Shown piece after piece: positions 35,810-45,118 of a DNA stretch of 64,000 bases (position 1 is its first letter; every line of letters starts with the position of its first letter). The position numbers and the translations under genes are program-made. Below the pieces are notes generated by a model. That model was not told the origin of the DNA. It worked only from the letters and a program-made list of their open reading frames with translations, and did no database searches. Source of the DNA: G963717155 sp963717155 (GTDB taxonomy: Bacteria > Actinomycetota > Thermoleophilia > Gaiellales > JALYLC01); the NCBI GenBank assembly GCA_963717155.1, contig OY970326.1:3410001-3474000 (forward strand). Reading direction: 5' to 3'.

Positions 35810-36606
35810 GTGCGCTCCTGTTCGGAACCGGCTGGCACGACGTCGGTCAGCGCGGCCACGAACTGGCTCGATGTGATCGAGGTGCAGACGTGTGCCTCCA
35901 TCCACCAGATGATCCGCTCCGTGAAGGAGTAGCCGCGCGCGACATCCTCCGGAATCTCGATCGCGCCGGTCGCGTCGCGAAGCAGGATGAGCTCGTAGTT
36001 CAGCTCGAAGGCGTCGACCATCGTCATCTTCAAGCAGGTGCCGGCATCGAATCCCACGCAGAAGAGCGTGCTGATGTTCAGGTTCCGGAGGAGGGTGTCG
36101 AGGCGAGTGTCTCGGAAGCCGCTGTACTGATGCTTCCGGACGAAGTAGTCGCCCTCCTTCGGCCCGAGCGCCTGGCTTGTCTCGAGAAACAGGTTCTCAT
36201 CGCCCGAGAGGTATTCGCGGTCATCGACGCCACGCTCGCGGAAGAGCTCCTCGAGGTCGCAGTCCAGCGACCGGTTGAGGGTCTTGCCGATCTGGGATCG
36301 GTTCAGCTCGATCTGCGGCCCGCTGTTGTGGGCGTAGATCACCGGAATTCCGGCCCGGCGGGCGGCCTGCAGCGCGGGCACGATCGCATTCGCTGCAATC
36401 TCCTCCCAGGGCGCGCTGGTGGCGTCGTCAGCGCTCGGGTGGTGTCGCGCAGGGCCCTCCTCCGGCGTGAAACCGAGGCCGTACACGTCGACCACGAGAA
36501 GCGCCGCGTGGGTCAGGTCGACGTGGAGATCGATCGGCTGCAGGCCCGCAAAGCGACCCGGCGGCGAGAGCTTGTAGAACCGTCCTTCGAGATCAATCGT
36601 CGTCAT
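35806..36606 (-). CDS. Isochorismatase-like cysteine hydrolase
   Basis: Intact protein of 266 residues in the isochorismatase-like family. The fold marks are ALLVVDVYGLGFTPEEG (first strand with acidic residue), GIPVIYAHNSGPQ, the central Lys in FVRKHQYSGF and the nucleophile Cys in CVGFDAGTCLKMTMVDAFEL, which normally reads GxxTxxCV. Such enzymes hydrolyse amides, ureas and N-carbamoyl compounds. It stands between the damaged sugar transporter and the damaged enolase, yet its frame is unbroken, which is notable. Start at ATG 36606 with an AGGG-type site upstream. Confidence 0.86.
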   Translation of the reverse strand: MTTIDLEGRFYKLSPPGRFAGLQPIDLHVDLTHAALLVVDVYGLGFTPEEGPARHHPSADDATSAPWEEIAANAIVPALQAARRAGIPVIYAHNSGPQIELNRSQIGKTLNRSLDCDLEELFRERGVDDREYLSGDENLFLETSQALGPKEGDYFVRKHQYSGFRDTRLDTLLRNLNISTLFCVGFDAGTCLKMTMVDAFELNYELILLRDATGAIEIPEDVARGYSFTERIIWWMEAHVCTSITSSQFVAALTDVVPAGSEQERT

Positions 36607-36700
36607 CAGCCCTCATCTTTCACAGCCCGTAGGCACCGTATCCTCGACACTGCGACCACTCGGATCGTTTCCGGACTCGATCGGATCAACGGGTCGCGTC

Positions 36701-37741
36701 TCATTCGGCGACCAGACGGAGGCGGAGCTGGTCGATCGCGACTGCGATGATCAGAAGGAGCCCGCGGACGACATCCTGGCAGAACGACTCGACGTTCAGC
36801 AGCACGATTCCGTTGTTGACAACGCCGATGATCAACACACCGAGCATCGTGCCGAGCACGTGCCGCGGCCGCCGGAGAGGCTCGCGCCGCCGAGGATCGA
36901 CCGCTGTGATCGCCGAGAACTCGAGGCCTGTCGCCGCGTTGCCCGAGCCCAGGCCCGTCTGCGACGCAAGCAGCATGCCGGTGACTCCGACCGCGAGTCC
37001 CGAGAGGACGAACGCCAGGAAGATCACGCGTCGGGTTCGGATCCCGGCAAGCCGCGCTGCAGCTGGGTTCGCGCCGATCGCGTACAGCGCAGCGACCGTA
37101 GGTCGTCGACTCGCAGAGTGAGCCAGGTGGCGATCACGGCCGCGAAGAAGAACCAGACCATCCACGGGATGTTCACGAACGGGCGCGACAGCCCGAGCGT
37201 CGTGAAGCCATTGAAGCTTGTATCGCTGCCGTTCGTGACGATGAAGGCGAAGGCGCGCGTGATGCCCATCGTCCCGATGGTCGTGATCAGCGCGTTGACG
37301 CCCACGACGGTGATGAGGAATCCATTGATCATTCCGATGGCCAACCCCACGCCGAGCGCGATGAGGATCGAGACGATCAGCGGGCGTCCGTGTACGAACG
37401 ACTCGGCGAACATCGCTGTCACGAGCGCCGTGCGCTCCGCCGACAGAGAGGTCGAACTGGCCGGCGATCAGGAGCAGCGTCGCTGGGCATGCGACGATCC
37501 CGACGATCGTCGAGGCGATCAGGATATTGATGAAGTTGTCGCTGTTGAAGAAGTACGGCGACTTGAACGAGAAGAAGACGATCAGTGCGATCAGAACGAC
37601 GATGAGGGCCGCCGACTCGGGCACCCGGCTGACGACGCGACTCACGCGTACCCGCCATGCCGTTTCGCCGAGCGACGGCGGCGGCGCCGCGGGCTCGGTC
37701 GGATCCGGGACGCCAGCTGGGTTGTCGTCGCTCACGGTCAC
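36701..37741 (-). pseudogene. Sugar ABC transporter permease (RbsC-like), frameshifted
   Basis: Inner-membrane permease of a ribose/autoinducer-type sugar importer. From the GTG at 37741 the frame gives AALIVVLIALIVFFSFKSPYFF and ATLLLIAGQFDLSVGG. It then shifts near 37432 into the frame with LIVSILIALGVGLAIGMINGF and VNALITTIGTMG, and returns near 37110 to AAARLAGIRTRRVIFLAFVL. Two more compensating indels near 36860-36890 surround LGGASLSGG, before GTMLGVLIIGVVNNG and the end at 36701. At least four indels in 1 kb, without in-frame nonsense, separate recognisable membrane helices. The overlap GTGA with the ATPase gene is retained. Confidence 0.78.
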
Positions 37742-39258
37742 CCAGCGGCCTCGTGTGAGGAGTCGATTTGTCGTGATCTCGTCGCCCGCGAGCTCGGCGA
37801 CGACGCGGCCGCGCGACCATCACGAGCGCGCGGTCGGCCACCTGGACGACCTCCTCGTAGTCGGAGGTCGAGATCAGAATCCCGACCCCCTTTGACGCGA
37901 GCTCGCGCATCGACTGGTACAGCTCGGCGCGCGCGCCGACGTCGACGCCGCGAGTCGGCTCGACCATCACGAGCAGCGGCGACCCGCGCTCGAGCCAGCG
38001 CGCCAGCACGACCTTCTGCTGGTTTCCGCCCGAGAGCGTGCGATCGGCTGCATCGGGATCGTTCCGCGAGCGGATCGATAGCTCGTCGTGCCAGCGCCTG
38101 TAGGCGTCCGCCTCGGCGCGCTGGAAGATGAGAAAGCCGAACTGCGCGAGCCGCCGCCAGGACGACGCGGCCACGTTCTCGGCCACAGGCCGCACTGGCA
38201 GGATCGCCTCGCGCTTGCGGTCGGCGGGGACGAAGCCGATCCCGCGCGCGATCGAGGCAGCCGGGCCTCGGGACGCGCCGGCCGCGACCTCCGACGATCA
38301 TCGTCCCTGAAGACAGCTTGCGCAGGCCGAAGACCGCCTCGGCGACCTCGGCGGAACCCGAGCCGAGCTTGCCGTAGAGGGCGACGATCTCGCCCGGGAA
38401 GACGCTCAGGGTCGACGTCTTCGAAGCGCGCTTCGGAGGACGCGGCGCCGGAACTCGAGCGCGGGCTCGCTGCCGAGTGCCCACGTCCGTGCGGGCGGAC
38501 GGGCCACGTCCGTCGCGGAGCGGCCGATCATCGCCTCGACGAGCGCTCGCCGGTCGAAGGCTCGAGTCGTCGCCCTCGGCCGCGACGGAGCCGTCGCGCA
38601 GCACCTGCACGCGGTCGGAGATCGCGTGCACCTCGTCGAGTCGGTGGGTGATGTAGATGATCGGCCGCGCCCTGGTCGCGGAGGCGCCGAAGGAAGACGA
38701 ACAGCCGGTCGACCTCCTGCTGCGAGAGCGCGGCGGTGGGCTCGTCGAGGATCAGCACGCGGGCCTCGTCCGAGAGCGCGCGGCGATCTCGACGATCTGC
38801 CGCTCGCCGATGCGCAGCGTGCCCGACGAGCGCGATCGGGTCGATGCTCGACGCCCATCTGGTCGAGCACTGCTTTGGCCCGCTCGTCGCACGGCGCGCC
38901 AGCGGACGAACCCGCGCCCTGCCGGAAGCCGGCCGAGCGAGATGTTCTCGGCCACGGTCAGCGTCGGCGCATCCTGGAACTCCTGGTAGATCATCCGGAC
39001 GCCGGCGGCGCGCGCCGAGACGGGCGTCAGGTGCGAGACGCGCTCATCGCCGATCGTCGATCTCGCCCGCGTCGGGCGTGTAGTCGCCGGCGAGGATCCG
39101 GACGAGCGTCGACTTGCCGGCGCCGTTCTCGCCGAGCAGCGCGAGGATCGAGCCGGCGGCGGCGTCGAGGTCCACTCCGTGCAGGACCTCGACGCCGCCG
39201 AACGACTTCCGGACGTCCCGAGCGCTGCAGCAGGGCGTGCGACGCAGTCTGTAGGCAA
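37738..39258 (-). pseudogene. Sugar ABC transporter ATPase, double cassette (RbsA/MglA-like), frameshifted
   Basis: A two-cassette ATPase of about 500 residues that must be read across many frames. First cassette: Walker A LLGENGAGKSTL near 39120, VRMIYQEFQDAPTLTVAENI near 38990, Walker B LILDEPTAALSQQEVDRL near 38750. Second cassette: GEIVALYGKLGSGSAEVAEA near 38390, signature LSGGNQQKVVLARWLERG near 38020, EPTRGVDVGARAELY, ILISTSDYEEVVQVADR and an end reading ELAGDEITTN near 37790. The pieces are in the order and spacing of RbsA. I count at least six frame changes in 1.5 kb. Key motifs are all intact, so decay, if real, has not yet brought substitutions. Confidence 0.8.
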
Positions 39259-39272
39259 CTCCGACTCAGCTG

Positions 39273-40272
39273 CTACTTGCAGGCGTTCGGGTAGATGGAC
39301 TTGATGTTCGCCGGGGTGATGACGTGCGGCTGGACGTAGATGGTCTTCGGCTTCTTGGCTGCCCTCGATCAGGTCGAGCAGGAGTCGGCACGACGGTCAT
39401 CACCGTAGCGCTCGCGGGAAGTACCCGTGTCGGCGATCCAGTTCTTGAACGGCGTCTTGCCGCAGAGGGACGGCCAGGAGGTGGGGTCGCCGCCCTGGGC
39501 GCCGACGTAGATGTCGTCGAGGCGGCCGGCGGACTGGGCGGCCTTGATCGCGCCGATCGCTGGTCATCGTTGGACACCGACGACGAGCATCTGGTGCTGC
39601 CCCGGGAGCCGCGAGAGCGTGTCGGTGAACGGCTGCGATTGTCGCGTCGGTCGTGTATGCCGTCGGAGCGACCTTGGTGACCTTGACGTTCGGGCACTTC
39701 GCCTTGACCCGGCAGCTCGGCGTTCTCGCGATCAGGACGACCTTGCCTGAGTCGGCGTGTTGAAGATCACGACCGTCGACTTGCAGTTCCACTTCTGTCT
39801 TGGCGTACGTGCCGAGCGCCAGTGCCACCCATGCTAGCCGGCCTGGATAGTTGTTCGCGCCGAAGAAGACGTTCTCGACACGGCGGCTGGTGGATGTCGA
39901 TCGCCACGACCGGCACCTTCGGGCCGGCAGCGCAGACGCGAGGCGCGGCCGCCTGGTTGAGCTGGAAGTTCACGATACCGTGCACGTCCTGGGTCTTGAG
40001 CAGCTGCGCGCAGTTGATCGCCTTCTCGACGGACAGCCTCGAGTCACAGGCGACAAGCTGGACGTGATACTTCTTCGCCGCAGCCTCGAAGCTATGCAGC
40101 ACGAAAATGGAGTATGGGATTTGACCGGACAGGTTGATGAACCCGATCTTGGTCGTCGTCGCATCCGGACGGCTCGATTGTGCCGCTGCGGTTCCGGCGC
40201 CGACTGAAACCAACGCCCCGGCTGCAAGCAGCACGGCTGCGAGCACGGTCAACCTTCTGGGGGACCTATCAT
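39273..40272 (-). pseudogene. Periplasmic-type sugar-binding protein (RbsB-like), frameshifted
   Basis: Exported substrate-binding protein of a sugar importer, about 330 residues when pieced together. An ATG at 40272 has a good AGGAG site 8-9 bases upstream, but its frame closes after eight codons. One base more would join it to the signal peptide LTVLAAVLLAAGALVSVGAG and mature start TTTKIGFINLSGQIPYSIFV. Later segments in other frames read AINCAQLLKTQDVHGIVNFQ, VPVVAIDIHQPPC, GTYAKTEVELQVDG, KVVLI, KVTKVAPTAYTTDA, and finally HVITPANIKSIYPNACK just before the stop at 39273. At least five indels are needed. It heads the long minus-strand operon. Confidence 0.8.
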
Positions 40273-40749
40273 GCGTGCAACTCCTACTAGGGGGATACAT
40301 GGCACCTGCAGCGAGGCAATCCTCGTCTCGACCCGAGGGCCGAAAGCTCCGAGATGCTCCTTTCTGACGAACGCCATGCGAGGATTGCTCATCCGAGCCC
40401 GAGGCGACGTTGGCGAGGCGAAGGCGCAGCCGTTGAGCGCGCACGGTTCGCACGTCGCTCGAGCCATCCGACCACAGGTTGGGATACACGATCCACTGCA
40501 GGCGCCGAGTGTACGGAGCGAGGATCGGCCCGTTGGATCATTCCCTGAGCCCATCGGATCAAGCGCGACACGCCTCGCTGAAAGCCGCTCTGAGAGCCTC
40601 TCGCAGCTCGGGCATCGCCTCCGCACCGCCATCGGGCAGCGACGCTACCGCCCGTCAGGTCGGCGAACGTCACCCGCTGAGGATGACGCGCCGGTACCCC
40701 GCCGACAGATAGCTTCGGTCGGGACGTCGTACCTGGAAGGTTGAGGATC
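40273..40749. other. 477-base intergenic region between divergent genes
   Basis: This separates the sugar-transporter operon (-) from the glutamine amidotransferase (+). It must hold both promoters. Short open frames on both strands have no recognisable content. I found no riboswitch-like fold, tRNA or long inverted repeat. Confidence 0.55.
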
Positions 40750-41577
40750 ATGTGTCGCTGGCTCGCATACTCGGGTTCGCCCGTGCTGCTCGAGGAGCTT
40801 CTGTACAAGCCCAAGCACTCGCTGATCGTCCAGAGCCTGCACTCGCAGCTCGGCGCCGAGGAGACGAACGGCGACGGCTTCGGTGTCGGGTGGTACGGGG
40901 CCTACGAGACGCCCGCCGTCTTCCATAGCGTCAATCCCGCATGGAACGATCGGAACCTGCGCGAGATGTCCGGCCACATAACCTCGGGCCTCGTGTTCGC
41001 GCACATCCGAGCCTCGACAGGCTCGCCCGTGCAGCAGACCAACTGCCACCCGTTCCGGTACGGCCGCTGGCTGTGGATGCACAACGGTCTGATCTTCGAC
41101 TTCGCCAAGGTGCGGCGTGACCTCGCGCTCGAGGTCGATCCCTCGCTGTACCCGCACATGGAGGGGACGACCGACTCGGAGGTGTTCTTCCACCTGGCGC
41201 TCACCTACGGTCTCGAGGACGACCCGGTCGCCGCGGTGGAGCGCGCCGTGGGGTTCATCGAGGCGACCGGGAGGCGTCACGGCGTCGAGTATCCGATCCA
41301 GGGGACGATGGCGACCACCGACGGCGAGAGCATCTGGGGGTTCCGCTACTCGAGCGAGCACAAATCGCGGTCGCTCTTCTACAGCACGAACGTGCAGACG
41401 TTGCGCGCGCAGCACCCGGACAGCGCCATCCTGGACGAGGTCTCAGACGACGCGAGGCTCGTCGTCTCCGAGCCCCTCGGCAACCTCGCAGGGGCGTGGA
41501 ACGAGGTGCCGGAATCGTCCTACGGCGTGATCCGGCACGGACGCGACGAGCTCCATCCGTTCAACCCGCGAACGTGA
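40750..41577 (+). CDS. Class II glutamine amidotransferase domain protein (YafJ/EgtC-like)
   Basis: Ntn-type glutaminase of 275 residues. The ATG at 40750 places the nucleophile Cys at position 2 (MCRWLAYSG), which must be exposed by removal of Met; this fixes the start against an in-frame ATG-like codon nine bases upstream. Further marks: NGDGFGVGWYG, FAHIRASTGSPVQQTNCHPF and WLWMHNGLIFDF, which form the glutamine-binding pocket, and TTDSEVFFHLALT. No synthase domain is fused, so ammonia would be handed to a partner that is not evident nearby. The end overlaps the opposite-strand gene by 17 bases. Confidence 0.88.
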   Translation: MCRWLAYSGSPVLLEELLYKPKHSLIVQSLHSQLGAEETNGDGFGVGWYGAYETPAVFHSVNPAWNDRNLREMSGHITSGLVFAHIRASTGSPVQQTNCHPFRYGRWLWMHNGLIFDFAKVRRDLALEVDPSLYPHMEGTTDSEVFFHLALTYGLEDDPVAAVERAVGFIEATGRRHGVEYPIQGTMATTDGESIWGFRYSSEHKSRSLFYSTNVQTLRAQHPDSAILDEVSDDARLVVSEPLGNLAGAWNEVPESSYGVIRHGRDELHPFNPRT

Positions 41578-42928
41578 GCTCGGTCGCTCCAACGTGGTCG
41601 AGCTGTGCGAGCAGCTCGCTCCCGCGGATGCGGAAGCGCTCGACACCGGCGAGCTTGATCGCCTCGTAGCCGCGCACGAGCTCGGGGAGTTCCGCGATCT
41701 CGATCGCGGTCGCCAGCGTGTCGGGCGAGAGGCGATCGAGCGCGCGGTCGACGAACGTGAGGTACTCGCCGGGCAGGCTTCGCTCCACACGGCGGACGTG
41801 GGCATAGCCGAACGGGTCGAACGCCGTGCCGCGCAGGCGGCGGCCGTGACGGAGGAGCCGCAGCACGGGCAGGAACCAGGCTCCGAGCTTCAGCTTGCGT
41901 CGCATGCCGAGCGCGCGCAGCACGGGTGGGTGGAGGTGGAAGCTGATCTTCGTGCCGCGCGGGAGGTCGCGCGCACCTTCGACGTGCAGGCGGGCGACCT
42001 CGTACTCGTCCTTGTAGGCGGTCAGCTTGTGGAGCCCGCGGGCGACGGCTTCGGTCACCGCGGTGCTGCCGGGCAGGTGCGCCTGCTCGCTCGCCTGCAC
42101 GCGGGCGATCGTCTCGATGTAGCGGGCGGCGGCGCGCTCGCCACCCCAGCCGGTGAGGTCGGCGACCCGCACGGCGAGCAGCCGCCGCAGCTCGCCGTCC
42201 TCGGTCGTGACGCGATCGACGAGCGCCGGTACGGCGTCCGATGCGAGCGTGTCCCGGCCATGTAGTAGCTGCTCGACCGCGCCCGGCGCCGACACGCAGG
42301 CGCGCCCCCACTCGAATGCGGCGATGTTGGCCTCGACCGCGGCGCCGTTCTGACGGAGCGCCTCGTGCAGTGCCGCACGCGAGAGCGGAATCGCACCCTG
42401 CTGCCAGGCGGCGCCGAGCACGATGAGGTTGGCAGGGAGATGGTCGGCGAACAGCGCCTGCGAGATCGCCTGCGCGTCGAGGAAGACGTTGCGGCTCGCG
42501 CGCGTCGCGCCATCGATCGCCGTCCGCGCCGCGTGCACATCGAGGCTGCCCGACGCCGGATCGATCACCATCTGGCCGGTCGGCACGACGCTGGTCGAGA
42601 CGACGGCAACGGTGCGCTCGGGCGCGGTGACGCGCAGGTTGTTCGCCGTCGCGGCGCCGAGGATGTCGAGGCCCAGCAGCACGTCGACCGTCGCACCGGG
42701 TGGGATGACGCTGCCCTCGGTCGCCGCCGAGGTCAGGTGCAGGTCGGAGACGACGGGACCGGCCTTCTGGCTCAGCCCGGTCTGATCCAGTCCGTTCGCG
42801 TGCCGTCCGTCCAGCAGCGCGGCCATGCCGAGCACCCGGCTGACGGTGACGACGCCCGTGCCGCCGATGCCGACGAGCCGTACACGCACGTCGTCGGCCA
42901 CACATGGCTCGGGCTCGGGCAACGGCAT
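41561..42928 (-). CDS. Indolepyruvate:ferredoxin oxidoreductase, C-terminal (gamma/IorB-type) part
   Basis: Open frame of 455 residues that carries the gamma-type domain of a pyruvate/indolepyruvate ferredoxin oxidoreductase (VRLVGIGGTGVVTVSRVLG, LDQTGLSQKAGPVVSDLHL, VDVLLGLDILGAATANN) and the helical C-terminus usual in the long single-chain form (KLGAWFLPVLRLLRHGRRLR). The ATG at 42928 has no ribosome site. Residues just before it are the expected continuation of the upstream frame, so the true protein is very probably one chain of about 1160 residues broken by one missing base near 42930. Confidence 0.82.
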   Translation of the reverse strand: MPLPEPEPCVADDVRVRLVGIGGTGVVTVSRVLGMAALLDGRHANGLDQTGLSQKAGPVVSDLHLTSAATEGSVIPPGATVDVLLGLDILGAATANNLRVTAPERTVAVVSTSVVPTGQMVIDPASGSLDVHAARTAIDGATRASRNVFLDAQAISQALFADHLPANLIVLGAAWQQGAIPLSRAALHEALRQNGAAVEANIAAFEWGRACVSAPGAVEQLLHGRDTLASDAVPALVDRVTTEDGELRRLLAVRVADLTGWGGERAAARYIETIARVQASEQAHLPGSTAVTEAVARGLHKLTAYKDEYEVARLHVEGARDLPRGTKISFHLHPPVLRALGMRRKLKLGAWFLPVLRLLRHGRRLRGTAFDPFGYAHVRRVERSLPGEYLTFVDRALDRLSPDTLATAIEIAELPELVRGYEAIKLAGVERFRIRGSELLAQLDHVGATELTFAG

Positions 42929-45051
42929 CGTGCGGACGACGCGCCGTCGGCTTCAGCGGCCGCTGCGGACGGGATGATCGTGAGGAACGATGGGCAGTCG
43001 CCCTCGAGGCAGGAGAAGTCCTTGTTGCACGAGGCCTGGTGGATGCGCGTCTTGCGGCCGAACTCGGTCTCGACCGGCTCGACCGAGAGGCATCCCGACT
43101 TCTTGCCGCAGTCGCCGCACCCCTCGCAGACGCGCTCGTTGATCAGCACCTGCTGCGGCGGGTCGGGTGCCTTCCCGCGCTTGCGCGCGCGGCGCAGCTC
43201 GGCGGCGCACGCCTGGTCGTGGATCAGCACCGTGACGCCCGGGACCTGCGCGAGCTCGCGCTGCGTCGCGAGCAACCGGTCGCGGCCGCGCACCTCGGTG
43301 CCGGCGGGCAGTGCGACGCCGTCGTAACGGGAGGGATCCTCGGTCGTGATCACGATCCGCTCGACGCCCTCGGCGCGCAGGCTGTGTGCGAGCTCGCCGA
43401 CGCTCAGCTGGCCCTCGACGTGCTGGCCGCCGGTCATCGCGACGGTGTCGTTGTAGAGCAGCTTGTAGGTGACGTCGAGCCGGGCGGCGACCGCGGCACG
43501 GATCGCGAGCGAGCCGGAGTGGTGGAAGGTGCCGTCGCCGATGTTCTGGATGAAGTGGCGCGGGGCGATGAACGGGGCGGCGCCGATCCACTGCGCGCCC
43601 TCGCCTCCCATCTGCGTGATGCCGGTCACCTGGCCGCGACCGGCCGGGTTGAGCATCACCATCGTGTGACAGCCGATGCCCGCGCCGACGACCGCATCGC
43701 CGTCGGCGGCCGTGCTGCTCGAGTGCGGGCAGCCCGAGCAGAAGAACGGCGTGCGCTGCGCTCCGAGACGCGCGGCGGGCCGCGCGGCGATCGCATCGAG
43801 CTCGAGCAGCCGCCCGCGCACGCCGGGGTAGTCGGCGAACGTCAGGAGACGCGCGCCGACGGCACGCGCGACGGCGTCGCTGTCGAGCGCGCCCGTGGCC
43901 GGGATCAGCGAGCACCCGCGCTCGTCGCGCTGGCCGACGATCCGCGGCGGCGATGCGATCCCGTAGAGCGCCTCCTTGACCAGACGCTCGAGGAACGGCC
44001 CCTTCTCCTCGACCACGAGCACCTCGTCCAGGCCGGCGGCGAAGCCGCGGAGCGTGTCCTCGTCGAGCGGGTAGAGCATCCCGACCTTGAGGATCCGCAC
44101 CGGCGGCGCGTCGCCCAGGCCGAGGTCCACGAGCGCCTGGCGCAGGTCGTGGTAGGCCGTGCCCGAGGCGACGATCCCGAGGCGGGCGCCGGGCTCGTCG
44201 TGCGTGATCGCGTTGAGCCCGTTCAGGCGCGCGTACTGCCGGGCGAGCTCGAGCCGGACGCCAGTCAGCGTGCGCTCGAGCTCGAGCGACTGCGGCGCGA
44301 GCAGGTGGGCGGAGGGTCGGTGCACGTAGGGCCCGCCATCCCACTCGAGCATCGGCGTCAGCGGCGTCACGCGGTCGAGCCCGACCTCGACCGTGCCGGC
44401 CGCGTCGGCGACCGCCGTCACGACCTTGAGCGCCGCCCACAGACCCGAGGCGCGCGAGCACGCGATCGCGTGCCGGCCGAGATCGACCACCTCCTGCACG
44501 CTGCCCGGTGCAAGCACCGGGACGTGCAACGCGGCGAGCAGCGACTCCGAGGCGCCCGGGATCGTCGACGACTTGCACGCAGGATCGTCGCCGCACAGCG
44601 CGAGCACGCCGCCGCGCGGATCGGTGCCGACGAAGTTGCCGTGGCGGATCGCGTCGGCGGCGCGGTCGACACCCGGGGACTTGCCGTACCAGACGCCGAC
44701 CACGCCATCGAAGCGTGGGCCGGGCAGCGTCCCGGCCAGCTGGGAGCCCCACACGGCCGTGGCGGCAAGCTCCTCGTTGACCGCCGGCTGCAGGATCAGC
44801 TCGTACTCGGCAGCGAGCGCTCCGAGTCCCCCGACCTCGCCGACGAATCCGGCGAGCGGCGAGCCGGGATAGCCGGAGACCAGCGTGGCCGTCCGCAGCC
44901 CTGCGCGTACGTCGGCGCGATGCTGATCGAGCAGGACTCGCACCAGGGCCTGCACGCCCGAGAGGAACACGCGGCCTTCCGGAAGGAGGTAGCGGTCCTC
45001 GAGTGAGGCGGGACGAGCGGCCCGGGCGGGCGAATCAACGGAAATCGCCAC
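42772..45051 (-). CDS. Indolepyruvate:ferredoxin oxidoreductase, N-terminal (alpha/beta, TPP and Fe-S) part
   Basis: Open frame of 759 residues from a GTG at 45051. It opens with the pyrimidine-binding alpha domain (ATLVSGYPGSPLAGF, VNEELAATAVWGSQLAG, GVWYGKSPGVDRAADAIRHG), then the TPP-binding beta domain (CSGCPHSSST, GIGCHTMVMLNP, FIQNIGDGTFHHSGSLAIRA, LLYNDTVAMTGGQ), and then a cysteine-rich Fe-S segment (CEGCGDCGKKSGC, SCNKDFSCLEGDCPSF). The last 50 or so residues after GASSAR are out-of-frame noise, so the reading frame really continues in the 42928 frame. The enzyme converts arylpyruvates (or other 2-oxo acids) to acyl-CoA and reduced ferredoxin. A FadR-type regulator is divergent from it. 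Confidence 0.85.
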   Translation of the reverse strand: MAISVDSPARAARPASLEDRYLLPEGRVFLSGVQALVRVLLDQHRADVRAGLRTATLVSGYPGSPLAGFVGEVGGLGALAAEYELILQPAVNEELAATAVWGSQLAGTLPGPRFDGVVGVWYGKSPGVDRAADAIRHGNFVGTDPRGGVLALCGDDPACKSSTIPGASESLLAALHVPVLAPGSVQEVVDLGRHAIACSRASGLWAALKVVTAVADAAGTVEVGLDRVTPLTPMLEWDGGPYVHRPSAHLLAPQSLELERTLTGVRLELARQYARLNGLNAITHDEPGARLGIVASGTAYHDLRQALVDLGLGDAPPVRILKVGMLYPLDEDTLRGFAAGLDEVLVVEEKGPFLERLVKEALYGIASPPRIVGQRDERGCSLIPATGALDSDAVARAVGARLLTFADYPGVRGRLLELDAIAARPAARLGAQRTPFFCSGCPHSSSTAADGDAVVGAGIGCHTMVMLNPAGRGQVTGITQMGGEGAQWIGAAPFIAPRHFIQNIGDGTFHHSGSLAIRAAVAARLDVTYKLLYNDTVAMTGGQHVEGQLSVGELAHSLRAEGVERIVITTEDPSRYDGVALPAGTEVRGRDRLLATQRELAQVPGVTVLIHDQACAAELRRARKRGKAPDPPQQVLINERVCEGCGDCGKKSGCLSVEPVETEFGRKTRIHQASCNKDFSCLEGDCPSFLTIIPSAAAAEADGASSARCRCPSPSHVWPTTCVYGSSASAARASSPSAGCSAWPRCWTDGTRTDWIRPG

Positions 45052-45071
45052 TGGTCAATAAATATACCAGT
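45050..45071. promoter_or_regulatory. Candidate FadR/GntR-type operator (ACTGGT-N10-ACCAGT)
   Basis: Perfect 6-base arms ACTGGT (45050-45055) and ACCAGT (45066-45071) enclose an AT-rich centre in otherwise GC-rich DNA. The site covers the start of the oxidoreductase gene and lies about 50 bases before the regulator. TGGT/ACCA half-sites are typical of FadR-family GntR proteins, though their usual spacing is 3 bases, not 10. Autoregulation and control of the oxidoreductase are inferred. Confidence 0.5.
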
Positions 45072-45118
45072 AGCGGGAAAACAGCAACCGTAACTTGGGT
45101 AAGGACTACACTACGAGC

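Noticed and set aside
40271..40744. Open frame of 157 codons before the glutamine amidotransferase
   Set aside because: Composition is unlike the neighbours and there is no recognisable motif or ribosome site.
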